A stretch of 64,000 nt of DNA from Schistosoma mansoni. Its lineage: Eukaryota; Platyhelminthes; Trematoda; Strigeidida; Schistosomatidae. Below, one piece after another: positions 24,301-36,300 of this stretch. Within the stretch, counting starts at the first letter, position 1. Every line of letters starts with the position of its first letter. A model generated the notes under the pieces. The model ran no database searches, had not been told where the DNA came from, and saw nothing but the letters and a program-made list of their open reading frames with translations. The position numbers were made by a program, and so were the translations under genes. The stretch is taken from contig NC_031495.1 of NCBI RefSeq assembly GCF_000237925.1, positions 65,020,939 to 65,084,938 on the forward strand, read 5' to 3'.

Positions 24301-27300
24301 ATTCCCATTCAAATTGGTTAGCACCTATTAACTAATTAATAATGAATTTACTGTAGTGGAACCAAATTTAAAAATTCATTGAATCTTCATGACTTCAGAA
24401 GTTTCATCAGACAAACAGTTACAGAAAACAGATTGGATAATTAAATGACTCTTTTTCATATAAACATTTCGAGTTTAATATATATTGAAATGGAGTGGGA
24501 TAAGCTCTAAAAGGAAAACAAAATCTCGAAATGTATAAAGCAATAGGAGTTTGTGGCTTCTTATTACTTTATTATTATTATTAGCTTTATTCAGCATTAG
24601 ATCTTTTGGTACAATATAGAATTCTCAGCAAAAAGTATTTCAACAAGTTTCCGTTTCTTACTTCTTCGTCGATCCTGAAGATAAATATTGAATGGTCGCC
24701 AGTTGTAAGTAAGCAGTCTAGTTAATGGAAATCTGAATAACGTACATTCTTTTCGCTGCATATTGCCAGAAACCACGATATCTCTGATTAGGCCTTTTGT
24801 AACCTTTACAGTGAGAGGTTGTACACTTTTCAGAAACGCACCTGAATAGGTTGTGCGATTAATAGGCATAATGATGTATTAAAACAAACGAAATTAGATA
24901 ACTTGTTGAAATATCTAGATGACAGGAACAGGTAACCCGTATGTTTGCGCAGGCCACCAATTATTCGTTTACTTAACTGGTCTATCAGAAGTAAATGATT
25001 TATATTGATTAGGTAACCCAGAAACGGCTATTGTATAACATTTACTAATTTCAAATGTTTTTTTTTGATTTTTCACAATATTTACATTTTGTATAGTTAC
25101 CTATCGAAAGTAATGAAACAATCGTACTGAGTGTTTTTCTTGGGTTTATAAAATGGAATTCTAAGAACTGATTGATAAATAGTGCTTACAGTTGAAATCA
25201 CGAGTCACTTGAAGCTAGACCACCATGGAAAATTTGGAAGCATTGGACGGCCGTTTCGTCCTATTGTGGTGCTCCTCAGTAGTGCGCATCCACGATCACG
25301 CCTCGCGAGATAGTAACTTACTGAAGACAATGGTGGACGGTTGCTCAATTTCGTGGATTGATTGAGGTTATACAGCAATACCGTTGGATATCGTCTCAGT
25401 GGTTCTAGAGGACAAGCCCTCGCGCGAGTGACTGATAAGTTCTGGGTTCGAATCTCATGAGGCGGGACCGTGAATGCACACTGCTGAGGAGTCCCACAAT
25501 AGGACGAAATGGCCGTCCAGTGCTTCCAGCTTTTCCATTATGGTCTAGCTTCAATTGACTCAAGATTTCAACTATAAAATTCATATTTCCCATTCTAAAT
25601 TGTATACAAATAAGAATAAACATAACAATTATGATGTCAATTAAAAAGTTAGATCATATGAATTCTCAATCATTCTCTCATTAACTTTCTAGTATAATTA
25701 TATTGTAATAAATGAAAAAAAAATGTCTGAAATTTGAGACGATCATTAGTGAAGTATCTCTCACGGGAACAATTATGGAAGAAGAAGTTGACATCAATCG
25801 GTTTTATTAACAAAACTTTCTCTTCTTGTTTTCTATATTCAGGGAGATTTATTTATATATACACACATACAATAACACATGCATATGCACATGCACATGC
25901 ACACACACACACACAGTAACTCCCCTTTCTAATCTAACACTTATCATTACCATTTTCCATCTGTCTTTGGTTGATTGAACAAAACAAAAACTCAATTCAA
26001 CTCACTAGGAATATTAAATAGTATCCAATACTTTACTTATTAAAAACTATGAAACAATCTGTAAATGGAATGGATTGTTTAGATAAACAAAATGAAATGA
26101 ATATTATTATTGGAAGAATGAAAGTGAAAGGTAGACTAGTTTTTCCTCCCCCCCTTTCGTTTTCTTATAGAAAGGGGGGGGAATGAACAACTAATTTATC
26201 TTACCAATTACCTAATTAAATTAAAAAACTTTTTTTTCCTTTCTCTTCATATATTACTAACTGAATTGAATAATAAGTAGCTTATTTATTGATTTGTACC
26301 CTGAATACTTTCATCTTTCACTGGTTAATTCATTGACTAGATACAAATATTGTTCATTGATTCAAATAAATCTTAGATTGATAAATGGTACATAGACAGG
26401 AAGGGATTGATTAAGGCAGGGAGGTTTTTCTTTCTATGACAATAATTCAATTATTTTTTAGAGTTACCTTTTATGTCAATAAAATTAATTTTTTATTTTT
26501 TTTGGTTGACATAAGATTGTTTACTCGGAGTTGAAAATTGTTTTCATCTAAGAATTTATGGTGTTTTTTTTATAATTTGGCTCATAGATTTAGTGATCTA
26601 TGCCTTTTACCCCTCGTGGAAGAGCATAGGTCACTGATGAGGATTCTCCAACCAACTCTGTCCTCAACTTTCATTTTCAGTTGTTTTCAATTGCTATTCA
26701 TTCCTTTGATACCTGTCTCCAATTTCTTACTCAATACGTTCTTAAGTCTTCCTCTTTTATTCTTTTGTCTTTATGAATCCAAGTTCAGACTTGTCTCATG
26801 ATGTAGTTTGATGATTTCCGAAATGTATGTGCTAACCACCTCTAGTATCTTTTCCTAATTTCCTCTTTAGTTGTTAGTCGGTTTGTTTCCTGTCATAGTA
26901 GGTTGTAGCTGACCATATCCACTCAACTGATCTGAATTATGTTGCGTAGATAATTGGTAATGAATATCAATTTACATGGCACTAAGATATCAATGAAATG
27001 AAATTTAACCGTTTGTTTTCAAGGATCTGATGAGATATCATTTTAATGTATAAAACTATTGATTGATATCATTTTCAATAGGTTTTGTTTACTGGAAAAT
27101 ATCTTGAAAATTAATTAGTTTGAACTAACAATAGTGTGGTCCACCAGGGTGTTTGGTACCTGAGTGGTTGCGCCACAGGATTGGGCTGTACTGTTCGGAT
27201 TGTAGCGTTGAAGCCTTTATAGCGTCTGGTTCTCCCATAGGGCGGGATTGAGCTGTACTGCTTGGATTAAACCTGGACAGTGTCTGGCTCTCCTGTTAAA

Positions 27301-30300
27301 CGGGATTGAGCTGTACTGTTTGGGTTGACGCGTGAAAGTCTGGATGGTGTCTGGTTCTCCTGAAAAACAGTGCAAGATTACCCTGGCTCATAAGGGTATA
27401 TTATATAACTAACAATAATGAAATTGTTATTAAATATTATAAGGCAATAAATAACTTTCAGAATTTGGTCTAGTCCCTTTCACTAGTGTACATCAATTAT
27501 GTAACATGAACTAGTAGTAATATTACATGAACCATATTCTTAGGAAATTCAAAACCATGTAAAACCTTCGTAATCTTTTCTTTATTATAGATCAAGTGAA
27601 AACATTCCTTCAAAAGATGTTCACATTAAATAATGGTCTAAAGTAACTTGTTTTTTATCATGGGCGAAATTGTTATGAACCGTGTAAATGTTCATTTGAT
27701 TGTCAGAAGGGGTTTTTGAGGAGATTCAGTATTTTCATAGTTGAAAGCGTGAGTCAATTGAAGATAGACAACCAGGGAAAACCTGGTCTATCGGTTAAGT
27801 GCTCTGGCGCGAGACTAGTAGGTCCTGGGTTCGAATCTCGAGAGGCGAGGTCATGGATGCGCACTGTTGAGGAGTGCCACAATAGGACGAAACGGTCATC
27901 TAGTGCTTCCAGGTTTTCCATTGTGGTCTAGCTTCAATTGACTAGTGATCTCAATTGTATAAAATTACTAAAATCTCCACCAAACCCCTTCTGATTATGT
28001 AAAAAGTCACAAAAATCGATACTCTGATTGGAGGTTTTATCATGTAATATCAGTGAACGACAATAATAATCTTATAATATCGGCTTAGTTTTTTACAGCC
28101 TTGGAAACTGAGGTTTGATTATCGAAATCGATTCTTACCCCATTACTACACAAAGTTGATTAATTATCAAAGACATGCTATAAAGTGAAGTGAAGATATG
28201 ATGATTTTTCTTTGATAAGTTTAGAATTAGAATTGGACAGTTACTCACCTATACTTGGTTTTCTGCAATTCTGAAAATCTTATCGGTTTCATAAATCTGT
28301 CAATTTCAAAGTTTATTTTCTGTTGAATGGAGTCATCTTTTAATAAAGAAGACCTAGTGATCTTTTGATTATAAATAGACCTTCTTTTGTTTGTTAAATC
28401 TTTAGTGATTGCATAAGATTTGAACAGATTTATCAATATGATTAAGGCTTGTTGGACATTGAATGTAACTATATTACATCAGTCAGTCAGTCAGCTTCAA
28501 CGTAGGACCAGGCACACATATGCATCGGTCCAAGTTGCCATACCTCATTAGCACAACAAGATGGACACCGGCTTCATAGAAGTAGTTAATTTAGTGGTGT
28601 TAATGTATAAAAGAAAGGTTGTATATAAGGATATATTATAGGAAGGAAGAAAGTTATGAAGCAATTTTAATCTCTCAGTTGAAGGGAAGATAAAGAGTGT
28701 ATACACCTAAGCCATTGCGATCAATTATGAGTCATGCCACCTAGAGTCTCCAACCATTGGTTACGATAGTCACACGGACCCCAACCAAGTAGTCTGCATC
28801 TACCAACATTGTTCGAACTAGGAGTTAGTGACTTCAAGCACTGATGCCATGTTTTGGTCTAGCTGCCCCTAACTCTCTTCCAACCATCCCCAATACTAGT
28901 CAGCATTGCGCGTCGTGGTAATCGGTGTTCAGGCATACGTAACACGTGGCCCAACCATCTCAGTCGATGAAGATTCACAACCTTATCAACTGATTTACCA
29001 TCATTTCCTAATACCCTGCGTCTAACCTCATTATTACTTACCCGGTGATCCCAGCAGATGCGAGCAATATTTCTGAGGCATCTGTGGTCAAATAGTAGTA
29101 ACTTACGAGTATCTTCTACTCTTAATGACCACTATATTACATACGTATTATGAAGTAAAAGTTAGTTGATTTATATTGATACATCGACATGAACTCAATT
29201 ATGTAAATGTGTCTTATTCTCTTTATAATTTAGAGGTAAAAATTCATCCGAAAATCTCAATTTCTTCACGAGCCTTGTGTGTTTATGCGAACTCATTTGA
29301 ATTCTTGTAAAGACGAACATGATTTAGATGATGTTCAAGTGGACTATTACTTACTTACTTACGACTGTTACCCCTCGTCGAGGAGCATAGGCCCACCACC
29401 AGCATTCTCCATCCAACTCTGTCCTGAGCCTTCCTTTCCAGTTCCTTCCAGTTAACATCCATCCTTTTCATATCTGCTTCTATTTCCCGGCGTAGTGTGT
29501 TCTTTGGCCTTCCTCTTTTCCGCTTCCCTTCACCATTCCAAGTTAGGGATTGAGTCGTGATGCACATTGGTGATTTCCTTAATGTATGTCCTATCAACTT
29601 CCAACGTCTTTTCCTAATTTATTCTTCAGCTGGAACCTGCTGGTTTGTCCTCTCCCATAAAACGCTGTTGCTGATAGTATCCGGCCAGTAGATGTTGAGT
29701 ATTTTGCGTAGACAACTGTTTATAAATACTTGTACCCTCCTGATGATGGTCGTAGTAGTTCTCCACGTTTCAGCTCCGTACAGTAGAACTGTATTGACGT
29801 TCGTATTAAAGATTCTGACCTTGAAATTGGTTGAGAGTTGTTTTGAGTTTCATATGTTCTTCAATTGTAGAAATGCTGCCCTTGCTTTGCCAATCCTCGC
29901 CTTTACATCTGCATCCGATCCTCCTCGTTTATCAACGATGCTCTCCAGGTACTTGAATGTTTCCACCTCTTCCAGAGTTTCGCCATCAAGTGTGATTGGG
30001 TTGGTGTTCTCCGTGTTGCATTTGAGAATCTTGCTTTTTCCTTTGTGAATGTAGAGACCTATCGATGCGGAGGCTGCTGCTATATTTGCTGTCTTCATCT
30101 GCATTTGTTCGTATGTATGAGAGTGAACTATGTACGATCATTAATTACATTACTGTAGAGACTTTCTGTAAACATTCTAATTATTGTAGTACAAGTATCA
30201 TCTCAAATGTGACTTTAATCAGCATCGATTCTTATCACATTTATCAATAGTTTTCATAATATAAACAAATGTGGTCCAGAGTTTTCCTCATAGTTTCTTT

Positions 30301-33300
30301 AGGTATTCAAAGGCTTTTTAAAAGTCAATAATGAAACTAATGAGAAATATATAAGAACTTTCGTCCTAAATTAGAGCGAATCGTTTCACAGTATTTGAGC
30401 GCCGAGTTGATGTAAGACATTAAATAGGACCAGATTGTCAGGCGAAACGTTGGATTTACTTCAAATTCACTTCGCTGAGATTTTACAAATACATATTCTT
30501 CCTATTTAATGCCTTACATCAACTCGGCGCCCAAATACTGTGAAACTAATGACAAGTTTCATTGAAACAAACCTATAAACGATTTTATGGATAAGATCTC
30601 GATTAATTAGATCAATTTGATAAAGTAAAGTTTTCAGGAGAATGTGAACCTCAATGATCGACAATATTGAACGTACTTAGCTCTATTAGAATCCTTTCAT
30701 TCACATAAAAATGGTTCTTTAACATCATTTACACTTTTATTTTTGTAAGAAGTCTTATTCATTCCCAGTCTATTTGATGATGTTTATAAATATCATTTAT
30801 ATATGCCATTATTAATGATAATAATAACAGAATGAATTTTCTCATATCATTATGCTTACTTACTTACTTACGCCTGTTACTTCCAATGGAGCATAGACCG
30901 CCGACCAGCATTCTCCAACACACTCTGTCCTCCGCCTTCCTTTCTAGATCTATCCACTCGTTGTTCATTCTTCTCATATCTGTCTCTATTTCTCAGCAAA
31001 CTGTATTCTTTGGTCTTCCTCTTCTCCTTTGGCCTTCAGGATTCCATGTGAGGGCTTGTCTTGTGACACAGTTGGGTGATATCCTCAATGTGTATCCTAT
31101 CCACTTCCAGCGCTTCTTCCTGATTTCTTCCTCCACTGGATGGAATCTGGTTTGTTGTCTCTCACAGTAGGTTTTTGCTGATAGTGTCTGGCCATCGGAT
31201 CCGAAGTATCTTGTGTAGACAACTGTTAATAAACACTTGTATCTTCTGGATGATAGCTTTTGTAGTTCTCCACGTCTCCGCCCCATACAGTAGAATTGTC
31301 TTGACATTTGTATTGAAAATTCTGATCTTGATGTTGGTTGATGCACAATTGTTTCGAGTTCCAGATGTTCTTCAGTTGTAAATATATTGCTCTTGCTTTG
31401 CCGATTTTCGCCCTCACATCTGCATCAGATCCACTGTGTTCATCAATGATGCTTCTCAGATATGTAAAGATTTTCACATCCTCCAAAGCTTTTCCGTCAA
31501 GTGTAACTCGATTGGTGCATGTTTTATTGTATATCATTATCATAAGAGAATATTCTATAAAGGAAGGATTCATTCTAAGAAGTCCCTTTAAGAAAATGGT
31601 CTGGTTATTATTTTTTTTTCCGAAGGGGTAGAAAGAGTATGACACAGTTATCTTAGATTCTTTAAGAAATTATTCCATCTTCAAAATAAAAAAAATGTAT
31701 CTTTTTTTCATTTTCTTTTCCCCAATTTATCAATATGTTTTCCCGTTTTTTTCTTCTTCAAAAAAAAGAAAAAAGAAAAAACAAAAACAAAAAAAACAAA
31801 AACATCGATTAATCATTATTATTTTATAGAAACAAATTGGTGTATCCAAAAGTAATTTTATAGAATTCCCTATTTCTATTATTATTAGTAACTTTTGAGA
31901 AATCTTGATTACAAGGGGAAAACATTCTTCATTCTCATTCTTATTTGGATGAAAAAAAAACAAAAAAAAAGAACAAAAAAAAACAAAAAAACCATTTTGA
32001 GTTGTATCATAGTGACAAAACGATTATTAGGTCTAATATAGAAGGAGAAGAAGAAAAAGAAACAACCTGAGTTTATATGTAAAGACAATGTCTTCAAGCC
32101 CTTGTATACGTATATATATATATGAATGTACCCCTCATTATTACCCTGCATTCACTGGATTTTTGAAATTCCATAGAAAGCTTCAAGTACATAATTATAT
32201 GACAGATGTTTTGTTCACTATAGATCTAAAGTATAATGTAACTAAATGGGATAAAATGGAAAGAAGGAGACATAGATTTCTGAAGCCTTTTATCTACATA
32301 TCCGCCTTTTTAAGCTTTAACAAGTAGAATAGATTATCAATGTAAATGTGTTTAGGGTAAATTTGTTACCAAAATTCAATAGAAATTGAATGGTTATATT
32401 GTTGTTTTAGTTAAGATAAATATACTTGTCAAATTTCACACATTTACATAGCATATATATTCAACCGGAATACAAAGATGAAAAGGATGGTTTGGTAAGG
32501 TGGAGGTCGTGGGGGGGGGGCAGCAGGACTCAATAAATTACAAGAATATTGTAAACAGATGGTATTGTGACATTCATTCTTTGTTTTTTCATTTATAGAT
32601 AAATGAAAAGTGATTTGTCTTTTATTGACTACTTACTAACTTATTAATAAGCAGTTTATGACATAACGAACAAACAAAAAGAAGGTGCTCATATTAAACA
32701 ATGTATAGCGTATAGTTATCAAGTAATTGATCAATATAATTGTCAATATTGGCATGTTACTATTTTAAACAAATAAATAAAAGCAATGATGACTGTATTG
32801 TAGGGTATAAATAAATCAGACAGTTTATACATTAACTAAATGATTCGAACAAAAAAGCTATTCATGATTTTTGATTATCTTAATGAAGAACACTGATTTA
32901 AAATGAGTAATTTTGAAAAAAATCCCTGTACCCTAACCCTAACTCCGCCTGTAGCTCTTCTAGAGTTACTGCTGGTCCCAAGACCGGGTAAAGGAGGAGG
33001 GTTGGGCATGGCGTCGGCAACCCTATCACGTAGAAAACTAACTCGCTAAAATATGCTAACCAGAACAAATAATCCAGGCCATCTACTATCTGACCTCCGA
33101 GTTGAAGGAAGAATTATGACACCTCACAATCAAAGCCGAGATTCTTCGGAAGTCACGAGGATGCTGCCCCTTCTAACAACCAGAGCAAAAATTTTTATAG
33201 GCACATGGAACATTCGGACAATGTGGGAGACTGGGAAGACCAGTCAAATAGCAATGGAGATGAAGAGATACAAATTGGAAGTACTTGGAATCAGTGAAAC

Positions 33301-36300
33301 CCATTAGATACAAGCTAAACAACAAAGGCTAGATACAAGAAAGATGTATCTATACTCAGGTCACGAAGAAGAAAATGCTCCACACACTCAGGGAGTTGTC
33401 TGATGCCGTCCAGAGAAGCATGAAATGCACTTGTGGGATGGGAATCTCATGGATCCAGAATTATCAAAACATCATTCAAAACAAAGAAGGAGGGGATCAC
33501 AATGAATATTATCCAATGTTATGCACCCATCAATGATATATATATATATATATATATATACATGGTGTAACTAAAGGTACAGGCTATTATGCTCTAGTTA
33601 TAGCTTTTAATTATTAATCATATGGTATCAGTTTATCTTCAGAAAGACCTTTGAAATGTCCGGAAAAATAAGATTTGACATGTATCATATATTCTTAGTC
33701 AAAGTCTTATTAACCGGTGAATTGAAATTACGATTACGATTTACTGATGACAACCAATTAGCCCACAATCTAGGTATATAGTCTCTCCCTATTCACCTCA
33801 AATTCTTTAACATTAACACACAGTTCTGAGTGACTAAAACTAGTGACCATACAGGCATTTTGATTGATGGTCAAATATGAAACTGGTTTCGGAAATGTAG
33901 TATAGTATTATGGTATTTCATTTATCAAATTCATCGTTTCCATTTGTGTAATATCATACAATTCATGCTAAATCTTTCTAGATCATTGTCAATACAAAGC
34001 CTATCCAGATGAATTCCCATCTTCTTCACCATCTTCTGATAATGGATCAATCATAAATCGTGATCTATCAAAATCTTCAACATCATTTACATTGAACCAA
34101 TCATCTAATAATAATAATCATACTCAATCATATTATAATACAACAATCATTAATCCCAATGAATCAGGTCTATATCATGATGAATCCATTTTAAATCATT
34201 GTCATGATGATCGTTTCAATAACAAAGCCAATAGCCTAAGTAGTAATAATGAAAATACCAATCCTCATCCAACAAACAATCCAGTCATAGCAATGAACCC
34301 AACCATCAATCCTCTAATAACAAGTCCAATATTATCTAACTTTTCTAATTCATCATCATCATGTTTAAGTATAACACAATTACATGAAAAACGTAAACAA
34401 CGTAGAATTCGTACAACATTTACTAGTTTACAATTGAAAGAACTTGAGAGAGCATTTCAAGAAACTCATTATCCTGATATATATACTAGAGAAGATTTAG
34501 CATTAAGAATTGATCTTACTGAAGCTAGAGTTCAGGTAAATGATACTACTCAAATATTGTTATTCAGTAGTATAGTGGTATAAACTATCATTTTTTTTAA
34601 CTAAGCCATTTACATTGTCCGATGTTTCTATATTAGGATATTAGTACTACTATCAATATTATTATTTTTAAGATATTATTATCATTATTAGTGTCTGTTA
34701 ATATAGATAAAGGTATTCACGATTGATTGATCATTGGGTATTGATCAATATCATGAGTGTCAAGTCCTTCTTAGTGCTGATCGAATGCTATTGATCATGT
34801 TGCAATATGGCCACTAGTCTAAGTGGCTCAACACTGTGTGCTATTTGATTGCCTTTTGGAGTTATTACTGAGTTTTTATATCAATTCTAGTTAGAAACAG
34901 AAATGTATGCTTATAAAGTTTGTGACTTCAGGCGATATATCGACGCATTCAACATAGAATGCACATATGCCAACAAGAGACTGATCAATTGCAGTTCAAA
35001 ATAACAATGGGAAGATACAAGTAAACAACAACAAGTGAATGTATGACAAGGTAGTGTAGTGAACGAGAGTACAAGTGCGGACAATTGAATGTTTTCGAAT
35101 GTATAATTACAGAAAATGTTAGTAAAATCTGAGAGCCATACAGCAAATTGTTTATTTTCAAAATGTCAATCATCTGTTTCAAACTTAACTTTCCTTTTGC
35201 AAATGTCAGTTACTTTTCTCAGACTTGATTGTTCCTTCATTCTCCACGCAATCATTCTCTGTTCCTATCCTCGTTTATTCGATCTTCTTAACCTTCTGTT
35301 GCCAGGTATTTCACTTTTGGTTGATGATACATACTACTTATATCTACCGACATCAGTAGCATACACCACAGTAGGACGAAATGCGCGTCCTGAATTCCAC
35401 TGCTAGCCATTATCTATCTTTGTTTATAAAGCTGATGACTTAAGGCAATATTGAGGCGGTTCGCACAGGATGTACGTATGCCAACAAGAGACTGATCAAC
35501 TGTAGTCTTAAACAATAATTGGGAGATACAAGCAAACAACACCAAGTGAATTGTTGTTTATAGTTATCTCATCGTAGTTTTGTGTGAAAGTTTTTGATAG
35601 ATACTTTTGATACTTTCTTGATAAGGGTGTAATAAATCTGAATTTTTCTAAACAAACTACTTTTATGAAAAGAACAGAAGTTTATCAAAGTGGAATACTC
35701 GATTCCCAAGTACTTGCTTCCATTCCGAAATGACTTAAACCATAATAAGCGAAATACCAAAACAAAATTATTCTAATCGTATCATGTTCATCTTTGAGTA
35801 GGCTGCAGTGCTTGAAGTCTGGTCACGTGCTTTATTTACATTATTACCTTGTGAAACAGATTATTATACATATGTAATCCTGTAATCTTGAGGGAACTGA
35901 AGCTGCCTGACGGATCCGATCCCGTGTCACCCAATGATCAATCACTTGTGAGATCTCAGTCCTACAGGAGGTTAGTTGCGGCCCGGATAACTCAGTGTTA
36001 ACGTTTCTGATTGTGAAGCTGAGTGACACGGGATTGATTCCGTTAGAGAATATCAGTTCCCTCAAGATTACAGGTACACCTTGCTGACGAGTGCCAAGTA
36101 GCATGAAACCTAGGTCCAGGGTTTCCTATTGACTGTCTCCAACCACCATCTTATCTCAACAAAGTGCACGCAATGTCGAGTCACCTAGACTAGTAACCAC
36201 ATTGCGACTTGGTCGATAGGACCCAATCTGCACCAAGAAGGACATCACATACATGATATTGATCACTACCCAGTGATTGATCATTTTTGAGAACATATGT

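Larger units (their letters stand above)
15325..33981 (+). other. Phox2-type gene intron 1 (18.7 kb, repeat-filled)
   Basis: Bounded by GT at 15325 and AG at 33981 with matching phase-1 coding sequence on both sides. It contains a 700-base tandem duplication, at least nine ribozyme-bearing short repeats, several RTE LINE fragments, a second LINE family, a minisatellite and one candidate minus-strand exon. The last 600 bases before exon 2 hold the 5' end of an RTE element ending in a TA microsatellite. Confidence 0.85.

Noticed and set aside
25858-25915. Repeated short units as a CRISPR array
   Set aside because: Simple dinucleotide microsatellite; eukaryotic DNA.
31600-32060. A-rich and T-rich runs as retroelement poly(A) tails
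   Set aside because: Runs are interrupted, occur on both strands and have no element beside them.
32930-32942. Telomere-like CCCTAACCCTAA
   Set aside because: Only two units, part of the RTE leader.
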